From contig JAHWJJ010000044.1 of the NCBI GenBank assembly GCA_019348475.1, positions 1 through 14,999 of the forward strand: DNA of 14,999 nucleotides, in the 5' to 3' direction. Each line of letters starts with the position of its first letter. The first letter of the stretch is position 1. Below the pieces are notes generated by a model that worked only from the letters and a program-made list of their open reading frames with translations, was not told the DNA's origin and made no database searches. This document shows, one piece after another, positions 1 to 7,361 of the stretch. Source of the DNA: Gemmatimonadota bacterium (lineage in GTDB: Bacteria; Gemmatimonadota; Gemmatimonadetes; Longimicrobiales; Longimicrobiaceae). The position numbers and the translations under genes were made by a program.

Positions 1-25
1 AAGCCCCGCAAACTGCGCGGGGCTT
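1..25. terminator. Hairpin at window edge, probable terminator of an upstream gene
   Basis: A perfect 9-bp stem (AAGCCCCGC at 1-9 with GCGGGGCTT at 17-25) encloses a 7-nt loop. The arms begin with AA and end with TT, as in bidirectional intrinsic terminators, but the bases after the stem (CAACG) give no real T-tract on the plus strand. The other flank lies outside the window, so the direction of use cannot be judged. It isolates the tolC-like gene from upstream transcription, suggesting that the tolC/RND unit has its own promoter in 26-263. Confidence 0.5.
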
Positions 26-263
26 CAACGACCCGGCTTCGATTCGGATCCGCTGACCTGTCCGTTGCTAGATGCGCTGCGCCCCGCGGGTAGATGGCCG
101 CGGTGCAGTTCGCGCAGGCGGACTTCGCGAGTTTCCAGCGGCGAATTCACTCGCTCCCGTCGCGGACCCGGAGCTTCCTGCGATCCGCGGATCCGCCGTG
201 TCGGTGATTCACCCGGTCCTGGAACACGTTCGTCCATCGACATCTTTCTTCCCTGGTCCGCGC
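26..263 (+). promoter_or_regulatory. Leader region of the tolC/RND unit
   Basis: This 238-bp stretch lies between the edge hairpin and the tolC-like start. An open frame runs through it from 72, but its translation lacks a signal peptide and precedes a much better secretory start at 264, so I treat it as untranslated. A TTGCT preceded by a CTGAC element (53-69) loosely resembles a -24/-12 sigma-54 site, but the -24 GG is GA. A perfect 12-bp palindrome, GATCCGCGGATC, sits at 182-193. I see no convincing sigma-70 promoter. Confidence 0.3.
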
Positions 264-1625
264 ATGACCCGCAATTCGACGTCCGTCCTGCTCGCCCTGC
301 TGCTGGCCGCGCCGGCGCACCTCCATGCGCAGGAGGCACTGCCGCGCGGTGAGCCGCTTTCGCTGCAGCAGGCGCTGCGCACGGCCGAGGCGAACAACCC
401 GCAGTACCGGCGTGCCCTGACCGAGATCGGCACGGCGGAGGCGGACGTGCGGCGGGCGCGCGGGGCGTTCCTGCCGGAGCTGAACTTCGGGATGGGCACG
501 AGCGGCGGCTTCAACCGAAAGCTGACGGGGCAGACGCAGTTCGGTGAGGTGATCCGCCGCGACACCGTGCTGGAGTACAGCGGCAGCAGTTCTCGCCAGA
601 ACCTTTCGCTGTCGGGCTTCAGGCTGTTCGACGGCGGGGAGCGCCGCAGCAACCTGCAGGCGGCGCGCGCCGGCGAGCAGGCGGTGACCGCGCGCGTGGA
701 GGGCGAGGAGGTGCGCGTGCGCGCCGAGGTCACCCGGCGCTACTGGGAATCGGTGCGCGCAGACCGCGTGATTCGCCTGGAGGAGGCGCTCCTCGCTTCC
801 GCGCGCGACCGGCTGGAGGTGACGCAGGCGCTGGTGCGGGTGGGCGTGCGCGGGCCGCTGGACGTGCTGGGGGCCGAGGTGGCCGTCGCCGAGCAGGAGC
901 AGGCGCTGGAGCGCGCCCGCGGCGACGCGCGCAAGGCACAGCTGGACCTGCGCCAGGCGATGGGCGTGATCGAGGGGGGCTGGCTGCGGCTGACCGACGA
1001 CCCGCCGGCCATGTTCGATCCGGCGGCGCTGGACACGGAGGCGCTGGTCGCCGCCGCGCTCGCCAGGCACCCGCGCATCCAGCGGGTGGACCTGTCAGTG
1101 CTGCAGGCGGACGCCCGCGTGCGCTCCGCGCGGGCGGCCCGGATGCCGCGGCTGTCCATGGGCGCCACCGTTGCGCGCACCCAGGGCTACACCGGCTACG
1201 GCGGGCTGGTCGGCGTCAATCCGCTGGATCAGCAGGTGGGCCTGGACTTCAGCCTGCAGCTGCCGCTGTTTACCGGCTACCGCACGTCGTACCAGATCCA
1301 GTCCGCCCGCGCCACCCGCGACGCCGCCGCCGAGGACGCGCGCGCCGAGCGGCTGACGCTGGAGCGCGAGGTGCGCTCCGCGGTGGTGGACCTAGACAAC
1401 GCCTTCCGTACCGCCCGCCTGGCCGAGCGCACGCTGGAGCTGAACCGCCAGCGGCTGGAGCTGGCGCAGGAGCAGTACCGGGTGGGCGCGCTCACCCTGA
1501 ACGACCTGACCGACGCCGTGGAGCGCGCCGCCCGCGCCGAGCGCGACGCGCTGCGCACCCGCTTCGACTTCGCCACGGCGCTGGCCACGCTGAACGAGCG
1601 CGCCGGCGGGCCCGTGCGCCCGTGA
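264..1625 (+). CDS. TolC-family outer membrane channel protein
   Basis: This is the outer-membrane duct of a tripartite pump: a trimer with a beta-barrel and a long periplasmic alpha-helical tunnel. The product is 453 residues, normal for the family. Residues 1-22 form a signal peptide with a likely cut at LHA|QE. The two outer-membrane-efflux repeats are visible. The first (about 34-75) has the pattern of L-x-x-AL, NP and a helix ending in FLPEL; the second (about 260-300) ends in RMPRL. Near the C-terminus YRVGALTLNDL (from about 405) is the usual family motif. Coiled-coil-like helices rich in Ala, Arg and Glu lie between. The start at 264 was chosen over the in-frame 72 because it begins the signal peptide directly; no clear ribosome binding site precedes it. 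The RND pump 1 gene follows after 37 bp, so the two are probably co-transcribed. The substrate is unknown. Confidence 0.92.
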   Translation: MTRNSTSVLLALLLAAPAHLHAQEALPRGEPLSLQQALRTAEANNPQYRRALTEIGTAEADVRRARGAFLPELNFGMGTSGGFNRKLTGQTQFGEVIRRDTVLEYSGSSSRQNLSLSGFRLFDGGERRSNLQAARAGEQAVTARVEGEEVRVRAEVTRRYWESVRADRVIRLEEALLASARDRLEVTQALVRVGVRGPLDVLGAEVAVAEQEQALERARGDARKAQLDLRQAMGVIEGGWLRLTDDPPAMFDPAALDTEALVAAALARHPRIQRVDLSVLQADARVRSARAARMPRLSMGATVARTQGYTGYGGLVGVNPLDQQVGLDFSLQLPLFTGYRTSYQIQSARATRDAAAEDARAERLTLEREVRSAVVDLDNAFRTARLAERTLELNRQRLELAQEQYRVGALTLNDLTDAVERAARAERDALRTRFDFATALATLNERAGGPVRP

Positions 1626-1662
1626 CCCCCGCGCCCACCCCTCCCGTCCGCTAAGCCCGCCC

Positions 1663-4600
1663 ATGTCGCTTCCGCGCGTCGCCATCTCGCGGCCGGTGGC
1701 CGTGGCCATGTTCTTTCTGGGCGTCGTCTTCCTGGGGCTGCTGTCGTTCGCGCGGCTCCCCATCGACCTGCTTCCCGACGTCGCCTACCCCCGCCTGGTG
1801 GTCTACACCACCGATGCGGGCGCCGCCCCGGCCGAGGTGGAGCGCTTCATCACCGAACCGGTGGAGCAGGCCATCAGCACCGTCCCCGGCGTGCAGGGGG
1901 TGGAGAGCGTGACGCGCGAGGGGGCGTCGCTGGTCTCCGCGCGCTTCGCGTGGGGGACGGACATGGAGTTCGCGGCGCTCAACGTCCGCGAAAAGCTGGA
2001 CAACATCCGCGACAACCTTCCCGACCTGGCCAGCCGCCCGGTGGTGCTGCGCACCGACCCGCGCAGCGAGCCGATCATGGCGCTCAGCGTGGCCGGCGGG
2101 CGCGACCTGCCGGGGCTCAAGGAGCTGTCGGAGCTGGTGTTCAAGCGCCGGCTGGAGCAGATCGACGGGGTGGCGCTGGCGCAGGTGGCGGGCGGGGTGG
2201 AGCGCGAGATCCACGTGGAGGTGGACCCGCGCGCGCTGGAAAGCTTCGGGCTCGCCGTGCAGGACGTGTCGCAGGCGCTCAGGGACGCCAACGCCGCCGC
2301 GCCGGGGGGCACCATCCGCCGCGGCCGCTACCGCTACTCCCTGCGGACGCTGGGAGAGCTGCAGGGGACGGAGGAGATCGCGGGCGTGCCGCTGCGCAGG
2401 GCGGGGGCGGCGGCGGACAGCAGCGGGGCGCAGGTGCTCCTGCGCGACGTGGCGCGGGTGCAGGACGGCTTTCGCGAGCGCGAGTCCATCGCCCGCTACA
2501 ACGGCCAGGAGGCGGTGGGGCTGATGGTGTTCAAGAGCGCCGACGCCAACACCGTCCGCGTGGCGCGCGAGGTGGACCGCACGCTGGAGCAGCTGCGCCG
2601 GGAGTACCCCGACGTGCAGGTGGAGGTGGCGATGAGCCAGGCGGGGTTCATCTCCGACGCCCTGACGAACGTGGTGCAGGAGGTGATCCTGGGCGGCCTG
2701 CTCGCCTTTCTGGTCCTCTTCCTGTTCCTGCGCGAGGCGCGCTACCCCGTCGCCATAGCCCTGGCCATCCCGATCTCACTGATCGCCACCTTCGCCATGA
2801 TGCACGCGGCGGGGGTGTCGCTCAACATCCTGTCGCTGGGCGGGATGGCGCTGGGCGTGGGGCTGCTGATGGACAACTCGATCGTGGTGCTGGAGAACAT
2901 CTTCCGGCACCGCGAACTGGGGCTGCGCGCCCGCCTGGCCGCCGCCGCCGGCGCGGAAGAGGTGCAGCGCGCCATCACCGCCTCAACGCTGACCACCATC
3001 GCGGTGTTCGGCCCCATCGTCTACGTGCAGGGTGTGGCGGGCGAGCTGCTGGGCGCCCTGGCGCTGACGGTGGCGTTCTCGCTCCTGGCCTCGATCCTGG
3101 TGGCCGTCACGCTCCTTCCCGCGCTGGCGGCGCGGTGGGAGGGGGAAACCAGGCGGGTGGGGCAGGGGCGCGCCGCGCGCGTGTTCGCGCCCGTGCTGGA
3201 CGGCTTCGACCGCGGGTTCGCGCGCTTTACCCGCTTCTACGAGCGGACGCTGCACGCGGGGATGGCACACCGCGGGCGGACGATGGCGGTGGCGTTCGCG
3301 CTGCTGGGAGTCGGCATCCTGGTGGGCGTCTCGCTGGACCGCAGCGTCCTGCCGGAGGTGGACCAGGGGCAGTTCCGGCTGCGAATGGAGCTGCCGCAGG
3401 GGACGCCGCTGGAGCGCACGGCGGAAGAGACGGCCCGGCTGGAGCGGATGCTGGCCGCGGACCCCGCCGTGGCGGCCACCTTTACGCGGGTGGGGCGGCA
3501 GGTGGCCGTGGCGGGGATGGACGACCGCGAGAGCGGGCTGAACACCGGCGTGGTGGACGTGCGGCTGAAGGAGGGCGAGCGGACGGCCGCGGCGCTGGAG
3601 CGGCTGAGCGCCGGGCTGCGGAGCTTTCCCGCCGGCGCGGTGACGGTGGAGGCGGGGCAGGCCACGGCGCTGGGCAAGCTGCTGGGCGGGGGCGAGGCGG
3701 ACCTGGCGGTGCGCGTGCGCGGCGAGGACCTGGACCAGGCCATGGGGTACGCCACCACGGCGCAGCGCCGGCTTTCTGGCGAGCCCGCCCTGCGCAACGT
3801 GCGCGTGGGGACCGAGATGGGGCAGCCGGAGATGCGGGTGGAGATCGACCGCGAGCGCGCGGCGGCCTTCGGCGTGGACCCGGCCCGCATCGCGGCGACG
3901 GTGCAGCAGTACATGCAGGGCGACGTGGCCACCGAGCTGGTGGAGTTCGACCGCAAGGTCCCCATCGTCGTCCGGCTGCCGGAGGAGGCCCGCCGCAGCG
4001 CGCAGACGCTGGAGCAGCTGACGGTGAGCGGCGTTCCCCTGCGCGAGCTGGTGCGCGTGTACGACGCGGCCGGCCCCGCGGAGATCCGCCGCATCGACCA
4101 GTCTCGCACGGTCACGGTGCACGCGGACGTGGCCTCCGGCGGCGTGGACCGGGCGGTGGAGCGGGTGCAGACGGCCCTTTCCGACACGCCCCCGCCGTAC
4201 GGGCTGCGCGTAGACATCGGGGGGGAGAACGAGGAGATGCGCAAGGGGTTCCGCGACCTGGGCTTCGCCTTTCTGCTCGCCGTGCTGCTGGTCTACATGC
4301 TCCTGGCGGCGGAGTTCGAGTCGCTGCTCCTTCCCTTCATCGTCCTGCTGGCCGTTCCCCTGGCGGCCGTGGGCGCCACGCTGGCGCTGTGGGTGACGGG
4401 GGCGGGGATCAACACCATGTCGCTGATCGGGATGGTGATCCTGGTGGGGATCGTGGACAACGACGCCGTGGTGAAGGTGGACTTCATCAACCAGGCGCGA
4501 AAACGGGGGATGGCGCGCCGCGAGGCCATCTACGCCGCGGGGCACGCGCGCATGCGCCCGATCGTGATGAACACCATCACCGCCATGCTGGGGCTGCTGC

Positions 4601-4842
4601 CGATGGCGCTGGCCATTGGACCCGGCGCGGAGCTGCAGGCGCCGCTGGCCATCGCCGTGTTCGGCGGGCTCCTTTCGGCGACGGCGCTCACGCTGGTGGT
4701 GATCCCCGTCGCCTACGACCTGCTGGACGATGCCGGCGAGCGCATCCGCGCCCTCTTCGGCCGCCCGGCGGCGGCGCCGGAGCTCGGTGGGCAGCTCCCG
4801 GAGCCGGACCGCGTGCCGGCTCCCGCGCTCTTCGAGGGGTGA
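1663..4842 (+). CDS. RND efflux transporter permease subunit (pump 1)
   Basis: This is an inner-membrane proton-driven RND permease of 1059 residues, full length for the HAE-1/AcrB-like superfamily. TM1 is at about 12-30, a periplasmic porter region follows, TM2-6 begin near 340, a second porter region follows TM7, and TM8-12 begin near 870. The TM4 relay reads GLLMDNSIVV, so the first Asp of the AcrB pair is kept (D404) and the second is Asn (N405). In TM10, where AcrB has its relay Lys, the sequence reads GIVDNDAVVKVDF, with D932, D934, K938 and D940: charged, but in a different pattern. It follows the tolC-like gene closely and precedes the propeller block by 100 bp. No periplasmic adaptor (HlyD/AcrA type) gene lies in the window, so it either borrows one encoded elsewhere or works differently. 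Substrate class cannot be read from sequence. Confidence 0.93.
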   Translation: MSLPRVAISRPVAVAMFFLGVVFLGLLSFARLPIDLLPDVAYPRLVVYTTDAGAAPAEVERFITEPVEQAISTVPGVQGVESVTREGASLVSARFAWGTDMEFAALNVREKLDNIRDNLPDLASRPVVLRTDPRSEPIMALSVAGGRDLPGLKELSELVFKRRLEQIDGVALAQVAGGVEREIHVEVDPRALESFGLAVQDVSQALRDANAAAPGGTIRRGRYRYSLRTLGELQGTEEIAGVPLRRAGAAADSSGAQVLLRDVARVQDGFRERESIARYNGQEAVGLMVFKSADANTVRVAREVDRTLEQLRREYPDVQVEVAMSQAGFISDALTNVVQEVILGGLLAFLVLFLFLREARYPVAIALAIPISLIATFAMMHAAGVSLNILSLGGMALGVGLLMDNSIVVLENIFRHRELGLRARLAAAAGAEEVQRAITASTLTTIAVFGPIVYVQGVAGELLGALALTVAFSLLASILVAVTLLPALAARWEGETRRVGQGRAARVFAPVLDGFDRGFARFTRFYERTLHAGMAHRGRTMAVAFALLGVGILVGVSLDRSVLPEVDQGQFRLRMELPQGTPLERTAEETARLERMLAADPAVAATFTRVGRQVAVAGMDDRESGLNTGVVDVRLKEGERTAAALERLSAGLRSFPAGAVTVEAGQATALGKLLGGGEADLAVRVRGEDLDQAMGYATTAQRRLSGEPALRNVRVGTEMGQPEMRVEIDRERAAAFGVDPARIAATVQQYMQGDVATELVEFDRKVPIVVRLPEEARRSAQTLEQLTVSGVPLRELVRVYDAAGPAEIRRIDQSRTVTVHADVASGGVDRAVERVQTALSDTPPPYGLRVDIGGENEEMRKGFRDLGFAFLLAVLLVYMLLAAEFESLLLPFIVLLAVPLAAVGATLALWVTGAGINTMSLIGMVILVGIVDNDAVVKVDFINQARKRGMARREAIYAAGHARMRPIVMNTITAMLGLLPMALAIGPGAELQAPLAIAVFGGLLSATALTLVVIPVAYDLLDDAGERIRALFGRPAAAPELGGQLPEPDRVPAPALFEG

Positions 4843-4942
4843 TGCCAGGGGCGATTTCCGAGGTCGAAACTGGGAATGGAAGTTGCGGCGGATCTTTTGT
4901 CCCTTTGTGCGTGATCGGTACCCGCGCCCGGAGGCCTCGATC
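4843..4942 (+). promoter_or_regulatory. Gap with a candidate -24/-12 (sigma-54-type) promoter
   Basis: This 100-bp gap separates RND pump 1 from propeller lipoprotein 1. At 4871-4887 the sequence TGGGAATGGAAGTTGCG has GG (4873-4874) and GC (4885-4886) exactly 10 bp apart with a full TTGC. This is the essential layout of a sigma-54 promoter, though the -24 half matches its consensus poorly outside GG. Initiation would fall near 4898, about 45 bp before the ATG at 4943. A sigma-54 activator is encoded at 11957-13327. No terminator hairpin is evident after RND pump 1, so read-through is also possible. Confidence 0.35.
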
Positions 4943-6043
4943 ATGCCCCTCCCGTGCATCTGTCCGCTGTTCGGCCGTGGACGCCGCGACGTCACCTGCC
5001 GTCTTTCATTGGCGCTTCCGGTACTCGCCTCCGTGCTGCTCGGCGGGTGCCAGGCGAACGGGAACGGCGAGGCGTCCGCCGCGGGTACGCCGGAAGGGGA
5101 CGTGCTCTCGCACCTGCGGACGGTGCAGGTGCAGGAAACACGCGAAGTGCTCAACGTCACGCCGCGGGTCACGCGCGATCCGTGGGGCGGCTTTCTGGTG
5201 GTGGACCGCAAAGAGGCGCAGCTCAGGCGCTACGGCGAAGACGGATCGCTCCTCTGGCACGCCGGCCGGAAGGGCGGCGGACCGGGAGAGTTCGGCGTGC
5301 CCTCCGGTGTGGGACGGCTGCCGTCAGGCGCCGTGCTGGTCGCGGAGCGCAACGGCCGGCTGACCCTGTTCGACTCCGCGGGGGGTGCGGTGCTCGGCAC
5401 CGTTGAGACGCGGGTGGGGCAGCTGGAAGACCTGGCCATCCTGAGCGACTCAATGGTGCTGCTGGCGGGTGTTCTGAACGGGGATCTGGAAGGCCCGCGG
5501 CTGCACGTGTGGAATCTGGCCGCCGGCACGTTGCGGAACAGCTTCTTCTCGCCGTTCGCCGGGCAAGCCAATCGCGCGGCGGCCACCGTGGCGGGCTGGA
5601 CCCAGGCCTCGGTCCGGCGAGACACCGTCGCGGCGGTCTTCGCGCTCAGCGACACGGTCTATTTCTTCACTCTGGATGGCCGCGCGGCGGGCCGCATCCC
5701 GGCGGGGTTCCGGCACTTTCGCCGGGCGCCCCACAAGGAGCCGGATCGGGTGATCACCGATCCGATGGAGCGCGCGCGATGGCTGAGCGCGTTCGATTAC
5801 GTCGCCGGGGTGCACTGGCTGCCAGATGGGCGACTGCTCGTACCCTATCAAAGCGTCGAGCCCGGCACGGCCATGAACCGGCGCTGGCACCTGCTGGCCC
5901 TGGACCGCGGCGGCCGGTGGCTTTTCGAGTTGCGAGACGTGCCGTGGCTGCTCGACGTCGACGGGAGGTCGGGCGAGATTACCTTCGTGGAGCGTGGATC
6001 GGAGGTTCCGAACCGATGGGCACTCGCGCGCTTGCGGCAGTAG
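4943..6043 (+). CDS. 6-bladed beta-propeller lipoprotein 1
   Basis: The product is 366 residues. The N-terminus has Arg residues, a hydrophobic stretch and a lipobox (LLGGC, lipidated Cys36), so it should be anchored in the envelope. The mature part has repeated beta-strand units of NHL/6-bladed-propeller type: GGFLVVDRKEAQLRRYGEDG, then GRKGGGPGEF (108-117), then SGAVLVAERNGRLTLFDSAG. The GxxGGGPGEF signature is typical of propeller lipoproteins that are numerous in Gemmatimonadota and Bacteroidota; their roles are mostly unknown, with ligand or protein binding assumed. I prefer ATG 4943 to the in-frame 4730, because the latter overlaps the RND pump 1 gene and puts a long Ser/Arg-rich tail before the signal peptide. 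Its 3' end overlaps the CxxC lipoprotein gene by 28 bp. It is a paralogue of the propeller at 7362-8624. Confidence 0.85.
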   Translation: MPLPCICPLFGRGRRDVTCRLSLALPVLASVLLGGCQANGNGEASAAGTPEGDVLSHLRTVQVQETREVLNVTPRVTRDPWGGFLVVDRKEAQLRRYGEDGSLLWHAGRKGGGPGEFGVPSGVGRLPSGAVLVAERNGRLTLFDSAGGAVLGTVETRVGQLEDLAILSDSMVLLAGVLNGDLEGPRLHVWNLAAGTLRNSFFSPFAGQANRAAATVAGWTQASVRRDTVAAVFALSDTVYFFTLDGRAAGRIPAGFRHFRRAPHKEPDRVITDPMERARWLSAFDYVAGVHWLPDGRLLVPYQSVEPGTAMNRRWHLLALDRGGRWLFELRDVPWLLDVDGRSGEITFVERGSEVPNRWALARLRQ

Positions 6044-6549
6044 CGCTGTTTTCCCTCGCCGCCTGCTCCGCGCCCGCACCCCGCACGCTCACCGCGGGGG
6101 ATGCGCTGCCGGCGGAGTGGAAGCCTGCGGACGTGGACAGCGGCGTTGCGCTGCTCTGGGTGTTCCGGACGCGCGACTGCCTTTCGTGCGAAGAGGTGGA
6201 CGAGCATCTGCGGCGTGTGCAGCGGGAGTTTGGTGCCTCCGTCGCGATCGTTGCGGTACACGTAGGAAACGCCAGGGACGCCACCGTCCCGCGGTCCTTC
6301 TTCGCGTCGCGTAGGGTGGCGCTCGCGCGGCAGGTGCGCCACACGCCACGGGAGTTTCGCCGGACGTTCGGCGACGTGACGCTCCCGGCGGTGCTGGTCG
6401 CGAGCGGCTCTCGAATCGTATGGTCCAGCGCGGGCCCCGCCTCTTCCGCGCTGACGCCGCACCGGCTGGATGGCGTGCTCCGGCGGCACGTGGGCGGATC
6501 GGAGTCGGTCGCGCCCGAACACGCGGCGGGAAACAAGTCACAGCGGTGA
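6016..6549 (+). CDS. Thioredoxin-fold-like CxxC lipoprotein
   Basis: The product is 177 residues. Residues 1-17 are a lipoprotein signal with lipobox LAAC (Cys17). The mature part begins with a beta-strand (ALLWVFRT) followed by CLSC (Cys55, Cys58) at the start of a helix, the arrangement of the thioredoxin/TlpA active site. A later TLPAVLVA segment (Pro124) fits the cis-Pro loop and following strand of that fold. It is therefore likely an envelope thiol-disulfide oxidoreductase or a redox-fold relative, though the CxxC middle residues (Leu-Ser) are unlike classic Trx (Gly-Pro). The gene starts inside the end of propeller lipoprotein 1 (28-bp overlap), implying translational coupling. The Cys-rich peptide gene starts 4 bp after its stop, which makes that peptide the obvious candidate substrate. 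Family assignment rests on motifs only. Confidence 0.72.
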   Translation: MGTRALAAVALFSLAACSAPAPRTLTAGDALPAEWKPADVDSGVALLWVFRTRDCLSCEEVDEHLRRVQREFGASVAIVAVHVGNARDATVPRSFFASRRVALARQVRHTPREFRRTFGDVTLPAVLVASGSRIVWSSAGPASSALTPHRLDGVLRRHVGGSESVAPEHAAGNKSQR

Positions 6550-6553
6550 ACCC

Positions 6554-6793
6554 ATGCGCAGGAGGTGCCCCATTAGAAAGCGGCTTCGGCGGATTCTGGC
6601 GACGGCGATCGCAGCCACGGCAGGCACGGGGGTGCTGCTGGCGGCCGAGACCATCGTTGGCGCGCGCGGCGCGTATGCAGACTCATGGCAGTTGCAGATG
6701 GGCAACGACGGCATGTGGTGCGAGGGTTGCTGCCTCGGGGGCAACTACCTCTGCTGCTCGTCGGATCACCCCTGTAAGATCGATGCGACCTGA
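6554..6793 (+). CDS. Small secreted cysteine-rich peptide
   Basis: The product is 79 residues. It has a very basic n-region (eight Arg or Lys in the first 13), a long hydrophobic core and a signal peptidase I site (AYA|DSW, after residue 42). The predicted mature peptide is only about 37 residues. It holds six Cys in a compact pattern (Cys56, 59, 60, 67, 68 and 74; motifs WCEGCC and YLCC) plus two Trp (45 and 55). The long basic leader could also be read as a peptide leader removed by a dedicated protease. Start ATG 6554 lies 4 bp after the CxxC lipoprotein stop; the in-frame upstream 6470 start lies inside that gene and is rejected. The next gene overlaps its 3' end by 11 bp. I do not recognise the family. 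Possible roles are a structural disulfide peptide, a bacteriocin-like product, a metal-binding peptide or the small subunit of a complex. Confidence 0.72.
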   Translation: MRRRCPIRKRLRRILATAIAATAGTGVLLAAETIVGARGAYADSWQLQMGNDGMWCEGCCLGGNYLCCSSDHPCKIDAT

Positions 6794-7238
6794 CGGCGCA
6801 AGTCAGCTGGCGGTGCCCGGTCCCCCCCGTGTGCGCCCATGCGCACACGGGTTCCGGTGGCTTGCCCCGGCGGCGCTGGTGCTCTCGGTCATGGCCGTTT
6901 CGTGCGGCAACCCTCCCCCCGCACCGACACTCCAGGAATCGGCGCGCGTGCGTGTAAAGGCGTCCGGGCTGGGCGACGAGTGGCATAGCGCAGAGGTTGG
7001 GACGGTGGGCAAATGCCTGATGGTGATGGTGGGGGAGCCGCCCCACGCCCCGGTGCGCTTGATCCCACTCACGTTCGACCGGATCACGGAGCTACGCGTA
7101 AGTACGTTGTACGACGCGCGTCCCGGAGCAGGGGAAGCCCGTCGGTACCGGGCTGGTGCCGACACGACCGGCGAGCGCTGGGTTGCCGCGGATCTGGACG
7201 CGCTTCGCCGCCACCACGCCGGCTGCACCCCCCTTTAG
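6783..7238 (+). CDS. Small lipoprotein of unknown function
   Basis: The product is 151 residues from ATG 6783, which overlaps the end of the Cys-rich peptide gene by 11 bp. A lipobox (AVSC, Cys41) follows a hydrophobic stretch. An in-frame GTG at 6831 would give a more standard signal of about 24 residues (Cys25) and is a real alternative start. The mature part is short and rich in beta-strand pattern (CLMVMVGE, RLIPLTFDRITELRV), with two further Cys, one in VGKC and one in the C-terminal HAGCTPL, that could form a disulfide. I recognise no domain. Position suggests a partner of the peptide and the CxxC protein. A strong 11-bp stem-loop (6826-6851) lies in its 5' coding region. Confidence 0.68.
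   Translation: MRPDGASQLAVPGPPRVRPCAHGFRWLAPAALVLSVMAVSCGNPPPAPTLQESARVRVKASGLGDEWHSAEVGTVGKCLMVMVGEPPHAPVRLIPLTFDRITELRVSTLYDARPGAGEARRYRAGADTTGERWVAADLDALRRHHAGCTPL
6826..6851 (+). other. Perfect 11-bp stem-loop inside the operon
   Basis: CCCGTGTGCGC (6826-6836) pairs fully with GCGCACACGGG (6841-6851) around a 4-nt CCAT loop. It lies 33 bp after the Cys-rich peptide stop, within the signal-peptide region of the next gene. No T-tract follows, so it is not a standard terminator. It could be a barrier to RNA decay or a translation control hairpin giving more peptide than downstream product. If the GTG at 6831 is the true start, the start codon sits in the stem. Confidence 0.55.
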
Positions 7239-7361
7239 GACCGGTACGTGATCGGGCCGGGTGCGCGTCTTCCCGCGTTCGGCGATGGCTGCGTCCGAGC
7301 ATCCTTCTTCCACCGCCGGGACTCCAACCTCCATACCGGCCTCTCCCCGACCGCCACCAGG
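7239..7361 (+). other. Short gap between small lipoprotein and propeller 2
   Basis: This 123-bp stretch has no visible promoter, terminator or repeat. An in-frame ATG at 7248 would extend propeller lipoprotein 2 across it, but that puts about 38 residues with no secretion features ahead of the lipoprotein signal. Confidence 0.3.

Noticed and set aside
1..60. Possible tRNA remnant at the window edge
   Set aside because: A TTCGATTC string is present, but there is no cloverleaf: no acceptor pairing and no anticodon arm.
72..263. Upstream extension of the tolC-like protein
   Set aside because: Adds 64 residues without secretion features before a complete signal peptide starting at 264.
4730..4942. 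Upstream extension of propeller lipoprotein 1 into the RND pump 1 gene
   Set aside because: Would add about 71 Ser/Arg-rich residues ahead of the lipoprotein signal and overlap pump 1 by more than 100 bp.
2983..5211. Long minus-strand open frame (742 codons) opposite RND pump 1
   Set aside because: Its translation is His/Arg/Gln-rich with no domain and mirrors the codon positions of a clear RND gene; it is a GC-bias shadow.
1950..5363. Plus-strand 1137-codon frame overlapping RND pump 1
   Set aside because: Gly/Ala/Arg-rich low-complexity translation in the wrong frame of a gene with recognisable transmembrane motifs.
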